From assembly GCA_005784505.1 (NCBI GenBank), contig VCAZ01000019.1:186001-250000 (forward strand): 64,000 nucleotides of DNA. Reading direction: 5' to 3'. Below the pieces are notes generated by a model that worked only from the letters and a program-made list of their open reading frames with translations, was not told the DNA's origin and did not search any database. The DNA comes from Bagarius yarrelli. Lineage: Eukaryota; Chordata; Actinopteri; Siluriformes; Sisoridae. Numbering within the stretch: position 1 is the stretch's first letter; each line of letters opens with the position of its first letter. Of this stretch, positions 48,311 to 59,332 are shown piece after piece. The position numbers and the translations under genes are program-made.

Positions 48311-48544
48311 GGGCAGCAACACTCACGTATGAGTTGCCCAAAGCAAATCCACATAATGGGAAACAATCAGAAAGACTTCTATGAGCCCCACATGGGCATC
48401 TTTCCTGGCTATCATTACATAGTTGGAGCCCACTTTTTAGTTTATAAAGTAAACTTACAACAATGCAAATACTGTTGAATTTCACCACATTTACAATACT
48501 GTACAGCAAAATCTGTTTCTTTTCACATCGCATTGTTTAAGTTG

Positions 48545-48642
48545 TAGTCAGAGGACATGGTCAGCCCAGATTTGCTGGGACTTTAACCTTATTCATCCAA
48601 GCAACAATCCAGTACCTTAACTATTTTAGCTACCACTGCCTC
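48545..48642 (-). repeat. SINE-like fragment
   Basis: 'agtcagaggacatggtcagc' and 'agtaccttaactattttagc' resemble the 30737-30905 family, very diverged. Confidence 0.4.
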
Positions 48643-48659
48643 AAATCAGTTACAACTAC

Positions 48660-49460
48660 CTAGTTATGTTAGGGGGACAGTTCTTCTCTGACCAGACAAA
48701 CCAGCAGGTTGGTATGCAGTAAAGTTAGATTGTGAGAAGGACTCATCTGGTTCTCGTAGTCTTGTTTGGATAGTTATCTAGGGGACAAGGTCTTCACTGG
48801 GAATCTGTCTTTGGGACTCATCCAGTTGTCCTGGTCTCTGCTGAAATTTAGGATTGTAGATTGTCGTCTCTAGGTACTGATCCACCATCTGGGCTGGATT
48901 CAGACTGGATCTGGTGGCGACGGTGAGCTTGGAATAAAATGGAAACAGACTTATATTAGCATATATGCCATTCTTCTTATAACGTAACAAATACAATGTG
49001 TGTTATTGGAAGTGTTTCTGGTTCAGGTTGACCTGATTATTGCAGCCTAAAAATCATTTAATGGATTTGAATAATGAAAGGGTATAAGTGTGTTATGTGT
49101 AATCCAGGGTAAAGAGATGGGTTTTTAATCTAGTTTTAAACAGACTAATGGTGTCTGTCTCCCGAACAATGTTGGGTGAGTTATTCCAGAGTTTGAATGA
49201 CACTAAATAGGAAAAGGATCTGCCCCTCCAGTTGATTTTGATATTTTAGGTATTATCAGACTGCCAGAGTTTTGAGAGCGCAGCTGACGTGGAGGACTAT
49301 AATAGTATAAGAGTCACTCAAGTACTAAAGTGAAAAAACATTCAGGACTTCACAAGTAATTAGCAGGAATTAAAAATCAATAGGGAGCCAGTGCAGTGAC
49401 AGGACTGAATGTATATGTTCATACTTCCTGGTTCTTGTAGATCTCTAAGGAAGAAATATT
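48660..49460 (-). mobile_element. L2-clade LINE 3' portion
   Basis: On the minus strand: RTRKYEHIHSVLSLHWLP near 49430, then a stop-rich RT C-terminus (ISKSTGG near 49225, KTHLF-like region near 49110), and a 3' UTR with the reverse of 'ggtactgatccaccatctgg' and 'cctctgaccagacaaacc'-like blocks (about 48690 and 48875). Frameshifts throughout. Confidence 0.7.
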
Positions 49461-49479
49461 AACAAGATAATCTTTCAGA

Positions 49480-50580
49480 AGCGCCTAATCTATTCATTTT
49501 GCCTGGGGTCCCCATTTTATCTTGGTTCAACTCTGCCCATTGTAAAGCTCTAAGTAAAAACTCGAGACATGCTATGCATAAAAAGAAAAGTATTTTGTGG
49601 CAGGGGTGGTTGGAAATATTTTTCTGTCAGTTATTTGTTTTGCTTATTTGGTTATTGTATGATAAAGGGTTTCATTATTATTAAGAATGACATGTCTGGC
49701 CAGCAAAGTGGTGAAGGCAAAGACACAACGTGCTCTGGTCGGTGTAATTAGGGTTGAAAGAAGACCAAATAAATCAGTCAGGAAGTTAAGATAATAGTGG
49801 TATGCAGGGCATGTGAAACATTTCTAAAGATATTAGACCAGTAGTCAGTTAGCATTGGGCAAGACCAATTTTTACCAGACCATGTAAAGATGGCGAAGTG
49901 TGAATAAATACCATTGGTATGCACAAAAAATGTGGAGTGAGTGTACGAGACTCAAGTCCAATTATTAAATTTAAGATTAAAGCAAAATCTACCTAGTAAA
50001 TTCCAAACCAATGCTGTAGAAGGCTTTCTGGGCATTTACAGAGTTTGTGGCAAAAAGTCTTAAAAATAGAGACAAAGAATTGTGGCTAAGAATTTACAGT
50101 CTTCAAAAGCAAAGATATGGAAGTCTCTGATAATTACCCTTAGTCAGTGTACATCCTCACTAAAACTGGGACTAGTAAGGCTGTGCATGTTTTATAAAAT
50201 TCAATTGTAAACCCATTGGGAACAATGGATTTCCCATTTTGCATTAATCGAATTATTTCATGAGCTACTAGAGATAAAATGAGTTTGCCTAATTTTTAAC
50301 CATGTTAGGAAAACATTTCTTGGGATTAGTCTAGATAAAGAAGCCTGTTAAAATGTTCCCAACCTATCACTGCTTAGATCATTGCAGTTGTCCCTCTAAA
50401 ACATTGGTCATGAAACACTTCTTTTATTGTAGTAAAGTTTTTTAGACAGCTGGATAAGCAACTAATGTAACTTTTGTGTTCGAGGAGCTCATCCAAAAGT
50501 TCACTTATTAGAGTAACAAAGATATTTTAAAGTTCTTGATCCCAAAAGATTTAGATAGTATAATAACCACTAAAATTAGT
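49480..50580 (-). mobile_element. L1-like (Tx1/Swimmer-type) LINE remnant
   Basis: On the minus strand near 50230: NGFTIEFYKTCTALLVPVLV followed by ETSISLLLK near 50130, the typical start of L1-group RT domains. After a large internal deletion, ANYWSNIFRNVSHA (49830) and AFTTLLARHVIL (49690) fit the C-terminal end of the same ORF2. No complete catalytic box. Adjacent to an L2 copy of the same orientation. Confidence 0.6.
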
Positions 50581-50599
50581 ATAGTATAATAACAATAAT

Positions 50600-50860
50600 G
50601 CATACTGGCTCAACAACTCACCATCCATTGTCCATAATACCCGCTTTTACAGGACCCGCTATCCTTACAGGATCCTAGAGCTTCAGGGATCACCCTGGAC
50701 CGTTCGGGGGTGGGGGTTTGGGGGGGTGTTAGTTCTTCTCTGACCAGACAAACCAGCAGGTTGTTCCTTGCTGCAGCAAAGATTCCGTGGTCTTGTCTGG
50801 ATGGCCATCTTAAAGACAAGGTCATCGCAGGGAAACTGTATAATGTCCAAATATTTAGGA
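50600..50860 (-). mobile_element. L2 3' UTR fragment
   Basis: 'cttctctgaccagacaaacc', 'agcaggttgttccttgctgc' and 'gatggccatcttaaagacaa' mirror the L2 3' UTR wording at 48676-48790. A G-rich run at 50706-50726 lies in it. Confidence 0.55.
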
Positions 50861-50884
50861 AGCACAGATTTTCATGTCACCAGC

Positions 50885-51379
50885 CAGTTTAGCCATGTGT
50901 TGAAGTAAAAGTCTCTTCATGATCAAACTTTGACTTAAAAGAAAAGATAAGATTTATTCTTTAGCTTTAGCGATCATTGCAAATCTTTTTCGATCTTTAT
51001 CCTTTGTTAGAATTGCCTTCCTGGTTGGGAACAGCATCACTAAATTTAAGCTTCTTTAAAATTGGCCATCCCCATGTACCCTGGAGAGTCGTTTGTAAAA
51101 GAAGACAGAGAATCAGGACCATTTCATATATTCAGGTAGTCCTATATAATTGCATACATGACTGCAGATCTACTATAAGCAAAGAAGCAAGCAACACACA
51201 GTGCTGAGTATATCCTCCATGACCATGTTGCTACACAGAACATAAAGCTTCTTAAACCAAAACAGAATATGTCAAGTACATTAACAAAGTTCTACATTAC
51301 TGAGATAAAACATCTACAGTCTTTGGGACTCCTGCTGCTGCACTGACTCAAGGATACAGTTTACATTGCATCTGATCAC
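50885..51379. other. No gene recognised
   Basis: Possibly L2 3' UTR of the following copy in its right part; otherwise nothing nameable. Confidence 0.35.
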
Positions 51380-51600
51380 CGTCACAATAAGCTGTAATAA
51401 ACAGACATTAGGTGTCCCCCAGATGAGGAGGATTTCCCTCTTGAGTGTGGTTTCTCTGTAGGTTTCTTCCTACTTCATATCAGAGAGTTTTTCCTTACCG
51501 CCTTTTCACTGTTACTGCCTTTTGTGTAAAGCTGCTTTGAAACAATGTCCATTGTTAAAAGAACAAAAGAAATAAAAAATAAATTTAATTAAACTGAATA
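51380..51600 (+). mobile_element. L2 3' end
   Basis: 'gaggatttccctcttgagtg', 'ggtttcttcctacttcatat', 'gtaaagctgctttgaaacaa' and 'tgtccattgttaaaagaa', ending in A/T-rich repeats. Same family as 20408-21515. Confidence 0.75.
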
Positions 51601-51951
51601 AGACAGAAAGTTAGAAAATCAAATACAGTTTTGTAGCTGATATGAAGTAATATTATCTTTACTGGCAGGGGAATAAATATGGTAAATGTTAGGTCTCTTA
51701 ACTGATTTCATTGATCTGTGCAAACAGTGTTTTATGTCTGAAATGTCAGTTACTCAATATTATTTTTTTGTTGGGCATAAAAGCAACATCACACTCACTA
51801 CTATGCTGGTTGCTGAGACTATAGCTGAATTACAGTTCCACTGATACTCAATACAGCTATATTCTTACTTGTAAAATACTTTCCTAATTAGAAACTGGAG
51901 AGATAGCGAATTAGCAATAAGACCCCCAACTATGGTTTATATCAGGGGTCA

Positions 51952-52075
51952 ACAAACTCGGTCTCTGAAGGCCAGTGTCCTGCAGAGTTTATCACAAACA
52001 CTAATTAAACACACCTGAACTACTTATCCAAGCTTCTGCTAGGTATACTTGAAACCCCTAGTTTAGATACCTGTT
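51952..52075. mobile_element. MITE-like repeat (cyprinid-type wording)
   Basis: 'atcaggggtcaacaaactcg', 'tgtcctgcagagtttatcac', 'aaacacacctgaactact' and 'gaaacccctagttta' recall a frequent non-autonomous DNA element in otophysan fishes; ends are weakly inverted (caggggt / acccctag). Confidence 0.45.
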
Positions 52076-52804
52076 GGGGTTTTTTTTTCACTTTTTGTGG
52101 GATGGTACACTTTGTTTTGTTATCCAGCGTACCAGTATTGATCTGTTTAATGATGAGACCAGAGGTGAAGGACTTGAGTCACATGACTTGTCTCGATTTA
52201 GACTTAAGTCAAAAATGTTTGGACTTGTTTGACAAATATTTATAAAAGACTTTTTGAAATATTTGAGATAATTTTGAGCTGTAAAAAAACTTTTCGATTT
52301 TTTAAGAAAGATTCGGTAGTCTACTTGTCACTTTCCTATAAAAACGTAGGCTTGAACTTACTGTTGCTTACTCACAAATCTGAGACGCATTTAAATTAGC
52401 CATGTTTTTTTCTGAACAAATAAATATGAAGGATTTTGTGTATTTTTTTGTATAACCCTTTTAATATTTATTTACACATTTTTAGATTTTTATTGTAACA
52501 ACTGTATGTGGACACCTTTGAGTAGAAAATGCATATTACAAGATTTTTGTTGCAAATAAAACTTTCATAGGCAAAAATGTTTGTAGTTGTAACTTTAATA
52601 TGTACATTTAGTTGAATTGCCAAACATTTGTATGACTTGACAGTGACTTGCTTGACATGAAGCAGTGACTTGACTTGATTCTTACAAAAATTGACTTAAA
52701 GGTTAATTAGCGGTCAAAGAGACTTGAGACTTAATTGTGACTTGAAAATCTGTGACTTACTCTCACCTCTGTCACACCTCTGAATAAATGATGCAAATGT
52801 AACT
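52076..52804. other. AT-rich, no gene seen
   Basis: Rich in 'gacttg' words near 52620-52760, perhaps a decayed local repeat. Otherwise nothing. Confidence 0.35.
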
Positions 52805-52941
52805 ACAGTGGTGCCTGGACTTACGAGTTTAATTGGTTCCGTGACGGAGCTTGCAACTCACAAAACAAACATTGGCAGAGAGACGACTCGTAGCTTGAAA
52901 AATTTGTTAGTTGGGACACTTGTAAGTCAAGCTGCTACTGT
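52805..52941. mobile_element. 137-bp MITE
   Basis: Ends acagtggtgcctggacttac and, reversed from the right, acagtagcagcttgacttac, agree at 14-15 of the first 20 positions. The left wording is that of a common vertebrate non-autonomous DNA element. No ORF. Confidence 0.6.
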
Positions 52942-52950
52942 TTTTGCCAT

Positions 52951-53130
52951 GACTGGGAGCGGTGGCTCATGGTTAAGGTGTTGCACTACCAACCTGAAGA
53001 TTGTGGGTTCGATTCCCAGCTCCACCAAGCCACCAGTGATGGGCCCCTGAGCAAGGCCCTTAACCCTCAGTTGTTTAAATGAGATAAAGTCACTCTGGAT
53101 AAAAGTGTCTGCCAAATGCTGTAAATGACT
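52951..53130 (+). repeat. tRNA-derived SINE
   Basis: A-box-like tggctcatgg at 52963-52972 and a B box gggttcgattccc at 53005-53017 give the RNA polymerase III layout. The body reads 'gcccctgagcaaggccctta' and 'gtctgccaaatgctgtaaat'. This is the best-preserved copy; reversed copies lie at 18517, 29450, 41510 and 55012. The rather wide amplification suggests a once active otophysan SINE. Confidence 0.75.
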
Positions 53131-53869
53131 GACAATTCAAATCATGGAGACATAATTAGTGCTGAGTAACAGAATGGACTAAACTTTAGTCTCAAAAATG
53201 TGCTGTCTTGTCGTGCTTTAGTATGACATCTTTCAGACTTTAGTTTTTACAGTTTTTTCTTTCCACTACTAATTTAACAGGTAATCCCTAAAAAAATCAA
53301 AAACTGTTCATGGATGGGGTTAGGAGTTAAGCCCAAAAAAAGTAGAATAGGAAGAATAAGGAAATTGGAAAAAAATTGAGAATGCGTGTCATCACTTTTG
53401 TTTATCATTCCATATGTGTAGCCTGTCACTGCATGCCAGATGTATTTAACTCATTCCGTTTGTTCTTGTTCTTTTTCAGCTGCTTTTTAAAGCATGGTTA
53501 CAGTAACTGCATTTAAACCATCTAAAATTTTAATAGAACACAATTTTTTTTCATTAATAACTGCTAAAATGCAGTGAATAAAAGAGAAAAGATTATAATT
53601 TTAGCTAAAAGTTTTTAAAATAAAAAACCTTATACTTTTATTTTTCTGATCTAGTCTCATGATTAAATGTAGTGTGCTCTGCCCCCTTATGGTAAATAAA
53701 GGAATGTAAAAATAGAAATATCCCCTGCTTCCCACATGAACCCCATTACTCACGTCGACACACGAAAAAATCGTCAGTAAACACTTTATACCTTTTATAA
53801 GAAAATCCAGGATTAGACAGCAGTGTGCTTGGTTGTAATGGTTTCCAAATAGACTACTGAGTATTGGGT

Positions 53870-53906
<37 letters not shown>

Positions 53907-55010
53907 AGGGTACTATGGAAAATGTGTCGACTGGAACAAGATTTTCGTCTTGCACATGTCAGACAACCCCCACACAGTCACCTATACTCCAGTTAACTTT
54001 TTTATCTATTACAGTTTTATTTTTGGTGTACTTTTAAAAGTCTTAATTAAAAAACATTTCAAAATTAAGATCTAACTTTTAAGTAAACATTAAGTAAGCA
54101 TTTTCTTCATAACAGCATCTTCTTCAAACAAAGTCTAACTTGCTTCCTATCTCTCTTTTTTCTCGCTTTCTGCACAATGCTTTGAACAGTTCCAGATGTC
54201 AGCTGAAACAGAGTGATGATGTCATCACAGCTCCATGTCCACCCTCTGCAAATCCAGAAAGCAGACAGAAAAGTGGGGGATGAGAGAAAAAAAAAAAGGA
54301 AAAGTATACAATTGACACCAAAAGTAGGAAAGGAGAACATTTAAGAGAGAGCTAATGATTGTGTATCAAACTTTTCACAAGTGTGTAAGATTTGTACTGT
54401 TTAACATTTAGTTAAGGTAGATTTAAGAGATTACAGAAGATATGTTTGCACTAAGTCAGCATTAACTCACCTTCATGAAGCTGAAAACGACAAACATATG
54501 CACCTCTTTCTCTGTCTGAACTACCAACAGCGCCCGGATATCCCACTGGCCTGGAGTTCCTTTGGTCCAGATGTGTATGCATACGTGCATGTGTGTGTGT
54601 TGGGGGGGTGGTATGGGGAGGTTTAAGCTACACAAATGCCGGCAAGCTAAGATGGGTCGGGGTTTAAAGGGAGGGACACTATTTGGATTGTTGCTATGCA
54701 GTACATGCGAAATAAACAACAGAAAAAAAGGTTGTGCTATATAGCCACGCATACAAACCCAATCGCCTGAAGACTCTTGGAGTTTCTTATCAGATTATCT
54801 CTTTTTTTGGATTAATTTACTTATTTAGGTATCAGAAGTGGAGTTATTTTAAGGTGGAGTTAGTTATATTGCTATCACTTACCTACTTTTTACATCTAAT
54901 TAGCTACCTACTGTACACTTAATAGTACTCAACATTTCAGAGACTCTCATGACCCCTACTTCCACAATTGTGTTACAAGTAAAAAAAAAAGGCAAAACTA
55001 TTTATGTCTA
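53131..55010. other. No gene recognised; (TG)n microsatellite
   Basis: (TG)n at 53870-53905. The minus-strand frame at 54107-54340 (…DDIITLFQLTSGTVQ) has no family I recognise, although a 'tttctggatttgcag' acceptor-like sequence precedes it. Elsewhere AT-rich. Confidence 0.35.
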
Positions 55011-55011
55011 T

Positions 55012-55190
55012 ATATACATTTACATCTCTGGTATTTAGCCAATGATCTTCAATTTTTTATCTCAATTATACAATTGGGGGTTGAGGGTCCTGCTCAGGGG
55101 TCCAGCAGTGGTAACTTGGTGGTACTGGGAATCGAACCCACATTTTTCTGTTTAGCTGTTCAACACCTTAACAACTGACCTACCACCTCT
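55012..55190 (-). repeat. tRNA-derived-type SINE copy
   Basis: 'acatttacatctctggtatt', 'caattgggggttgagggtcc', 'actgggaatcgaacccac' and 'aacaccttaacaactgac'. Same family as 52951-53130. Confidence 0.7.
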
Positions 55191-55264
55191 CTATTTATTG
55201 TTACTCCATGTCTTTAACCTGCTTACACATACCACACTTACACGTTACCATTATCCAAATCTGT

Positions 55265-55580
55265 TATAGGACGGTTAGGCTGCAATAATCAGGTTTTGAA
55301 ACCAGGAACACCACCAATAACACACAATGTACTTGTTACATTGTAAGCAGAATGGCATCTAAACTATTATTACAATATTAGACTGTTTCTTTCATATTCC
55401 AAGCTTATTGCCGCCACCAGATCCAGTCTGTATCCAGCCCAGAGGGTGAATCAGCATCTAGAGACCATCCGGATAAGACCACTTGAACCAGATGAGTCCT
55501 CTGCATAATCTAAATTCATCTGGCCAAAGGATAATTGCACCAACAGTTGTGTATAACTTACACAAATTTATTATTATTTG
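55265..55580 (+). mobile_element. L2 3' UTR fragment
   Basis: 'ggctgcaataatcaggtttt', 'caggaacaccaccaataaca', 'ccgccaccagatccagtctg' and 'atctagagaccatccggata'. Related segments at 58045-58110 and 61160-61210. Polyadenylation end not seen. Confidence 0.6.
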
Positions 55581-55589
55581 TAACGCCAT

Positions 55590-56186
55590 GAAGAGAGAGC
55601 CCTAAACTGAGTACTAACTGTTTCGCTCACTATACTTCCTGTTTGGTGACCATATTAGCTTGGCCATGGGCACAGCATGAGCAGTCTCTGGCATGGCTGG
55701 CACGGCATGACCAGTCTCAGGCATGGCAGGCACGGTGTGAGCAGTCTTTGGCAAGGCAGGCACGGCAAAAGCAGTTTCTGGAATGGCAGGCACGGCGTAA
55801 GCAGTCTTTGGCATGGCAGGAACGGCGTGGACAGTCTCTGGCATGGCAGGCACAGCCTGAGCAGTGTTTGGCATGGCAGGCACGAGGTGAGCAGTCTCTG
55901 GCATGCCAGGCACAGTGTAAGCAGTCTCTGGCATGGCGGGCATGGCGTGAGAAGTCTCTGGCTTGGTGCACAGGAAGGCTGTGGATCCATGAAGGTCCTG
56001 GAGTATGAAGCGAAGCAGGGAGCCATGCCTACGACCAGGACCAATCCCTGAGACAGGAGGGGTAGCCCCTAATTAATCCTGATTATTCCAGCAAGATCTT
56101 GAGCAGTATACCATTAAACCCCCACCCCACCTTAATACAGTTGATACTTAGATGAGGGCTCCCTCTGCTGGCATGGTGTTACATTA
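55590..56186 (-). mobile_element. LTR retrotransposon end with leader minisatellite
   Basis: On the minus strand the right edge starts TGTAACACCATGCCAGCAGA, a typical fish LTR start, followed by an LTR-like body and a leader carrying about 9.7 units of a 30-bp repeat (55681-55970). Its relative at 36368-36680 has two units. No pol sequence remains. Confidence 0.5.
55681..55970. repeat. 30-bp minisatellite, about 9.7 units
   Basis: Unit gcagtctctggcatggcagg plus cacggcgtga, with 1-5 changes per unit. A period divisible by three leaves several frames open on both strands; the minus strand reads a decapeptide MPETAHAVPA. Coding is not supported by anything else. Confidence 0.9.
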
Positions 56187-56690
56187 TTATTATTAGTAGT
56201 AGTAGTATTGCTTCTGTAAGCTGTTTATTTCTGACCATAAAAATAAAAAGTAATAAAATAGCTTAAATTAGATGTTAGCCATGACTTATTAGCATAAAAA
56301 CAGAACCCATGTATTTGAAATAAAAGAATAATGTTAAACACATAGTCAACAAGTAATGTCTATTATGTACTTTCAAAATATTTGGCATACTAAAATGAAA
56401 ACTTTTGCCATTCTTTGGCCTCTGAGGTTTTTCACATGCTTATTCAGCCAGTGCTCAGAAAGACGTGACAGATTTTATTTTAAGAACAGACAGAAAAAAC
56501 AGCCAATATCAATAAAGCATGAAGGACTGTTAAATGTTATGTCTTTTAGCCTTTTTAATGCTGATTATTCTTTTATTAGTTTTGTTGAAAGCTCCCTGGC
56601 CAGGGAAATGACTAGCTCACATTGCAATGGCAATACTTCTTAAATAATATTAGTTAAATTTCCTTTGTTTTAAGCAGTAGTATTAACTAT
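56187..56690. other. AT-rich, no gene seen
   Basis: The 95-codon frame at 56356-56643 lacks any recognised motif. Confidence 0.35.
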
Positions 56691-57070
56691 CCATCCATCT
56701 ATCCATCCATCCATCCATCCATTGTCTATACCTGCTTATTCCTAATCAGGGTCTCTGGGATCTGCTGGAGTTTATCTCAGCTGTCATTGGGTAAAAGCCA
56801 GGGGTCACCCTGGACAGCTTAACAGTCCTTTACATACAGACAACCACACACACACACACACACACACACACAATTACTCCTAAGAGCAATTTAGAATCAC
56901 CAATCAATTTACCATACATGCTTTTAGACTGTGGGAGGAAACCGGAGAGCCCGGAGTAAACACACACAGGGAAAACATGTAAGCTTCACACAGAAAGCAC
57001 CCTGCAAGGAAAAAGGAACCTGGAACCTACTTATTGTGAGGCAACAGTGCTAAACACTAAGCCACCAAGC
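56690..57070 (-). repeat. Dispersed teleost repeat with (ATCC)n tail
   Basis: ATCC tract, 'tgtctatacctgcttattcc', 'tcagctgtcattgggtaaaa', a (CA)n at 56843-56871, 'ggactgtgggaggaaaccgg', 'cttcacacagaaagcaccct'. Longest copy of the family here. Confidence 0.8.
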
Positions 57071-57074
57071 TGTA

Positions 57075-57760
57075 ATATTTACTGTAAATATTAAATTTAC
57101 TTAATTGGTTACATACTTAATGTTCACTCTTTCACAGCTAATTAATAAAAAAATTTGTATATAGCAACTTTTTTATACACTTCGCACATTCTAGCATCTG
57201 GAGTCTAAAAAAAAAAGCTTATCCACGAGGAGGCAGCAAATTAAGGGCTAAAGAATCATGAAGTAGTTTGCGTAGCTTGAATAGAGAAAAAGAAACAGAG
57301 AGAGAGAGAGAGTGGGGGTGAGAGAGAAAGAGGGGGGAATTTAATATTCATTTATTATTTATTTATTATTTTTATTATGTAATGGTAAATTACGTAATAA
57401 TAAAAATAAGTGCCAGAAGGTGGAACAGGACATTCAGTGTGGTTAGTTAGCTATTCCACTGTCAACAAACCTGAATGAATGTGGTGTTATAACAACCAGA
57501 CATCCCAGTTCACCTCTCAGATATGCTCCTGTACCTAAAAAAATCTTTTTAACAAGCTTAAATTACCAACATTTTCAGTCTAGACCTAAAACAGGATGAG
57601 TCTTGAACACTGAGTCGCAGTTCCATGACTGTGTATTCTGCTGTTTTCTCCATTATATTCAGAATATTGTTTAGTTTGAGGAACAGACAAAGACTAAATA
57701 TCGTAAAACTTTAGCGATGACTCTTTGCAGCAGTAGACCATTGATTAAATTGCCTGTCTG
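57075..57760. other. No gene seen
   Basis: A GA-rich patch at 57285-57340 and A/T tracts; otherwise nothing recognised. Confidence 0.35.
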
Positions 57761-58110
57761 GTTCTTGGCCTCTCACTTCTTCTTGACTTAACTAGGTCTT
57801 TTCTTACATCTACATTTACAGCAGTTAGCAGACGCTCTTGTCCAGGCAATTTGATTATACCTAGACTAACTAAATCAACTGCAGGCGGCAGATCCTTCTC
57901 TTATCTAGCCCCTAAACTCTGGAATAATTTACCTTGCATTGTTCAGGAGGCAGACACACTCTGCCAGTTTAAAACTAGATTAAAGACACATCTCTTTAAC
58001 CTGAACTACACATAATACACACATTTTTATTATTTAAATCCGTTAAAGGATTATCAGGCTGCAATAGTCAGATCAACCGGAACCAGGAAACACCACCAAT
58101 AAGACATAAT
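57761..58110 (+). mobile_element. L2-clade LINE, RT C-terminus
   Basis: LTKSTAGGRSFSYLAPKLWN, then EADTLCQFKTRLKTHLFNLN ending at a stop near 58010, and the start of the 3' UTR ('ggctgcaatagtcaga'). A SINE-like piece (acatctacatttacagcagt) sits at 57808-57848. A Tc1 copy interrupts the UTR at 58112. Confidence 0.8.
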
Positions 58111-58111
58111 A

Positions 58112-59332
58112 CACTGCTCAAAAAAATAAAGGGAACACTAAAATAACACATCCTAGATCTGAATGAATGAAATATTCTTATTAAATACTTTGTCCTTTAT
58201 ATAGTTGAATGTGCTAAAAACAAAATCACACAAAAATTATCAATGAAAATCAAATTTGGAGGTCTGGATTTGGAGTCACACTCATAATTGAAGTGGAAAA
58301 ACACACTACAGGCTGATCCAACTTTGATGTAATGTCTTTAAAACAAGTCAAAATGAGGCTCAGTAATGTGTGTGGCCTCCACGTGCCTGTATGACCTCCC
58401 TACAACGCCTGGGCATGCTCCTGATGAGGTGGCGGATGGTCCCCTGAGGGATCTCCTCCCAGACCTGGACTAAAGCATCCGGCAACTACTGGACAGTCTG
58501 TGGTGCATCGTGGCGTTGGTGGATGCAGCGGGACATGATGTCCCAGATGTGCTCAACTGGATTCAGGTCTGGGGAACGGGCGGGCCAATCCATAGCATCA
58601 ATGCCTTCGTCTTGCAGGAACTGCTGACACACTCCAGCCACATGAGGTCTAGCATTGTCTTGCATTAGGAGGAACCCAGGGGCAACCGCACCGGCATATG
58701 GTCTCCAAGGGGTCTGAGGATCTCATCTCGGTACCTAATGGCAGTCAGGCTACCTCTGGCGAGCACATGGAGGGCTGTGCGGCCCGCCAAAGAAATGCCA
58801 CCCCACACCATTACTGACCCACTGCCAAACCGGTCAAGCTGGAGGATGTTGCAGGCAACAGAACGTTCTCCACGGCGTCTCCAGACTCTGTCACGTCTGT
58901 CACATGTGCTCAGTGTGAACCTGCTTTCATCTGTGAAGGGCACAGGGCGCCAATGGCGAATTTGCCAATCTTGGTGTTGTCTGGCAAATGCATGGTGTTG
59001 GGCTGTAAGCACACTGGGTTGTAGACTCCGTCTCATGCTACCACTAGAGTGAAAGCACCGCCAGCATTCAAAAGTGACCAAAACATCAGCCAGAAAGCAG
59101 AGGAACTGAGAAGTGGTCTGTGGTCACCACCTGCAGAACCACTCCTTTATTAGGGGTGTCTTGCTAATTGCCTATAATTTCCACCTGTTGTCTATTCCAT
59201 TTGCACAACAGCATGTGAAAGTGATTGTCGGTCAGTGTTGCTTCCTAAGTGGGCAGTTTGATTTCACAGAAGTGCGATTGACTTGGAGTTACATTGTGTT
59301 GTTTAAGTGTCCCCTTTATTTTTTTGAGCAGT
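58112..59332 (-). mobile_element. Tc1-like transposon, third family, copy 2
   Basis: Left end CACTGCTCAAAAAAATAAAG preceded by TA (58110-58111); right end keeps 'cctttatttttttgagcagt'. Near-identical to 40065-41443 where both exist. It retains the C-terminal end lost in copy 1 but lacks most of the N-terminal DNA-binding region. Inserted into an L2 3' UTR. Confidence 0.92.
58360..59036 (-). pseudogene. Tc1 transposase pseudogene, copy 2
   Basis: Start ATG at 59036 (MRRSLQPS), then an in-frame deletion joins directly to HQDWQIRHWRPVPFTDESRF. The frame is lost near 58705, where three bases of the usual 'ctcacaagg' are missing with a further change; the rest (MQDNARPH, SPDLNP.EHIWDIMS, ending GHTHY-stop at 58360) continues in another frame. 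The HTH domain is deleted, so it could not bind its ends even if the frame were whole. Confidence 0.85.

Noticed and set aside
52951..53130. A functional tRNA gene
   Set aside because: A and B boxes are present, but no cloverleaf with an acceptor stem can be drawn and the body continues as a dispersed SINE.
54107..54340. Possible exon (minus) with acceptor-like site and DDIITLFQLTSGTVQ
   Set aside because: No family recognised, no donor of good quality, and no neighbouring exon; kept only as unassigned.
55614..56051. Five overlapping frames of 84-129 codons as a repeat protein gene
   Set aside because: A 30-bp period leaves several frames open on both strands; the context is an LTR leader, not a host gene.
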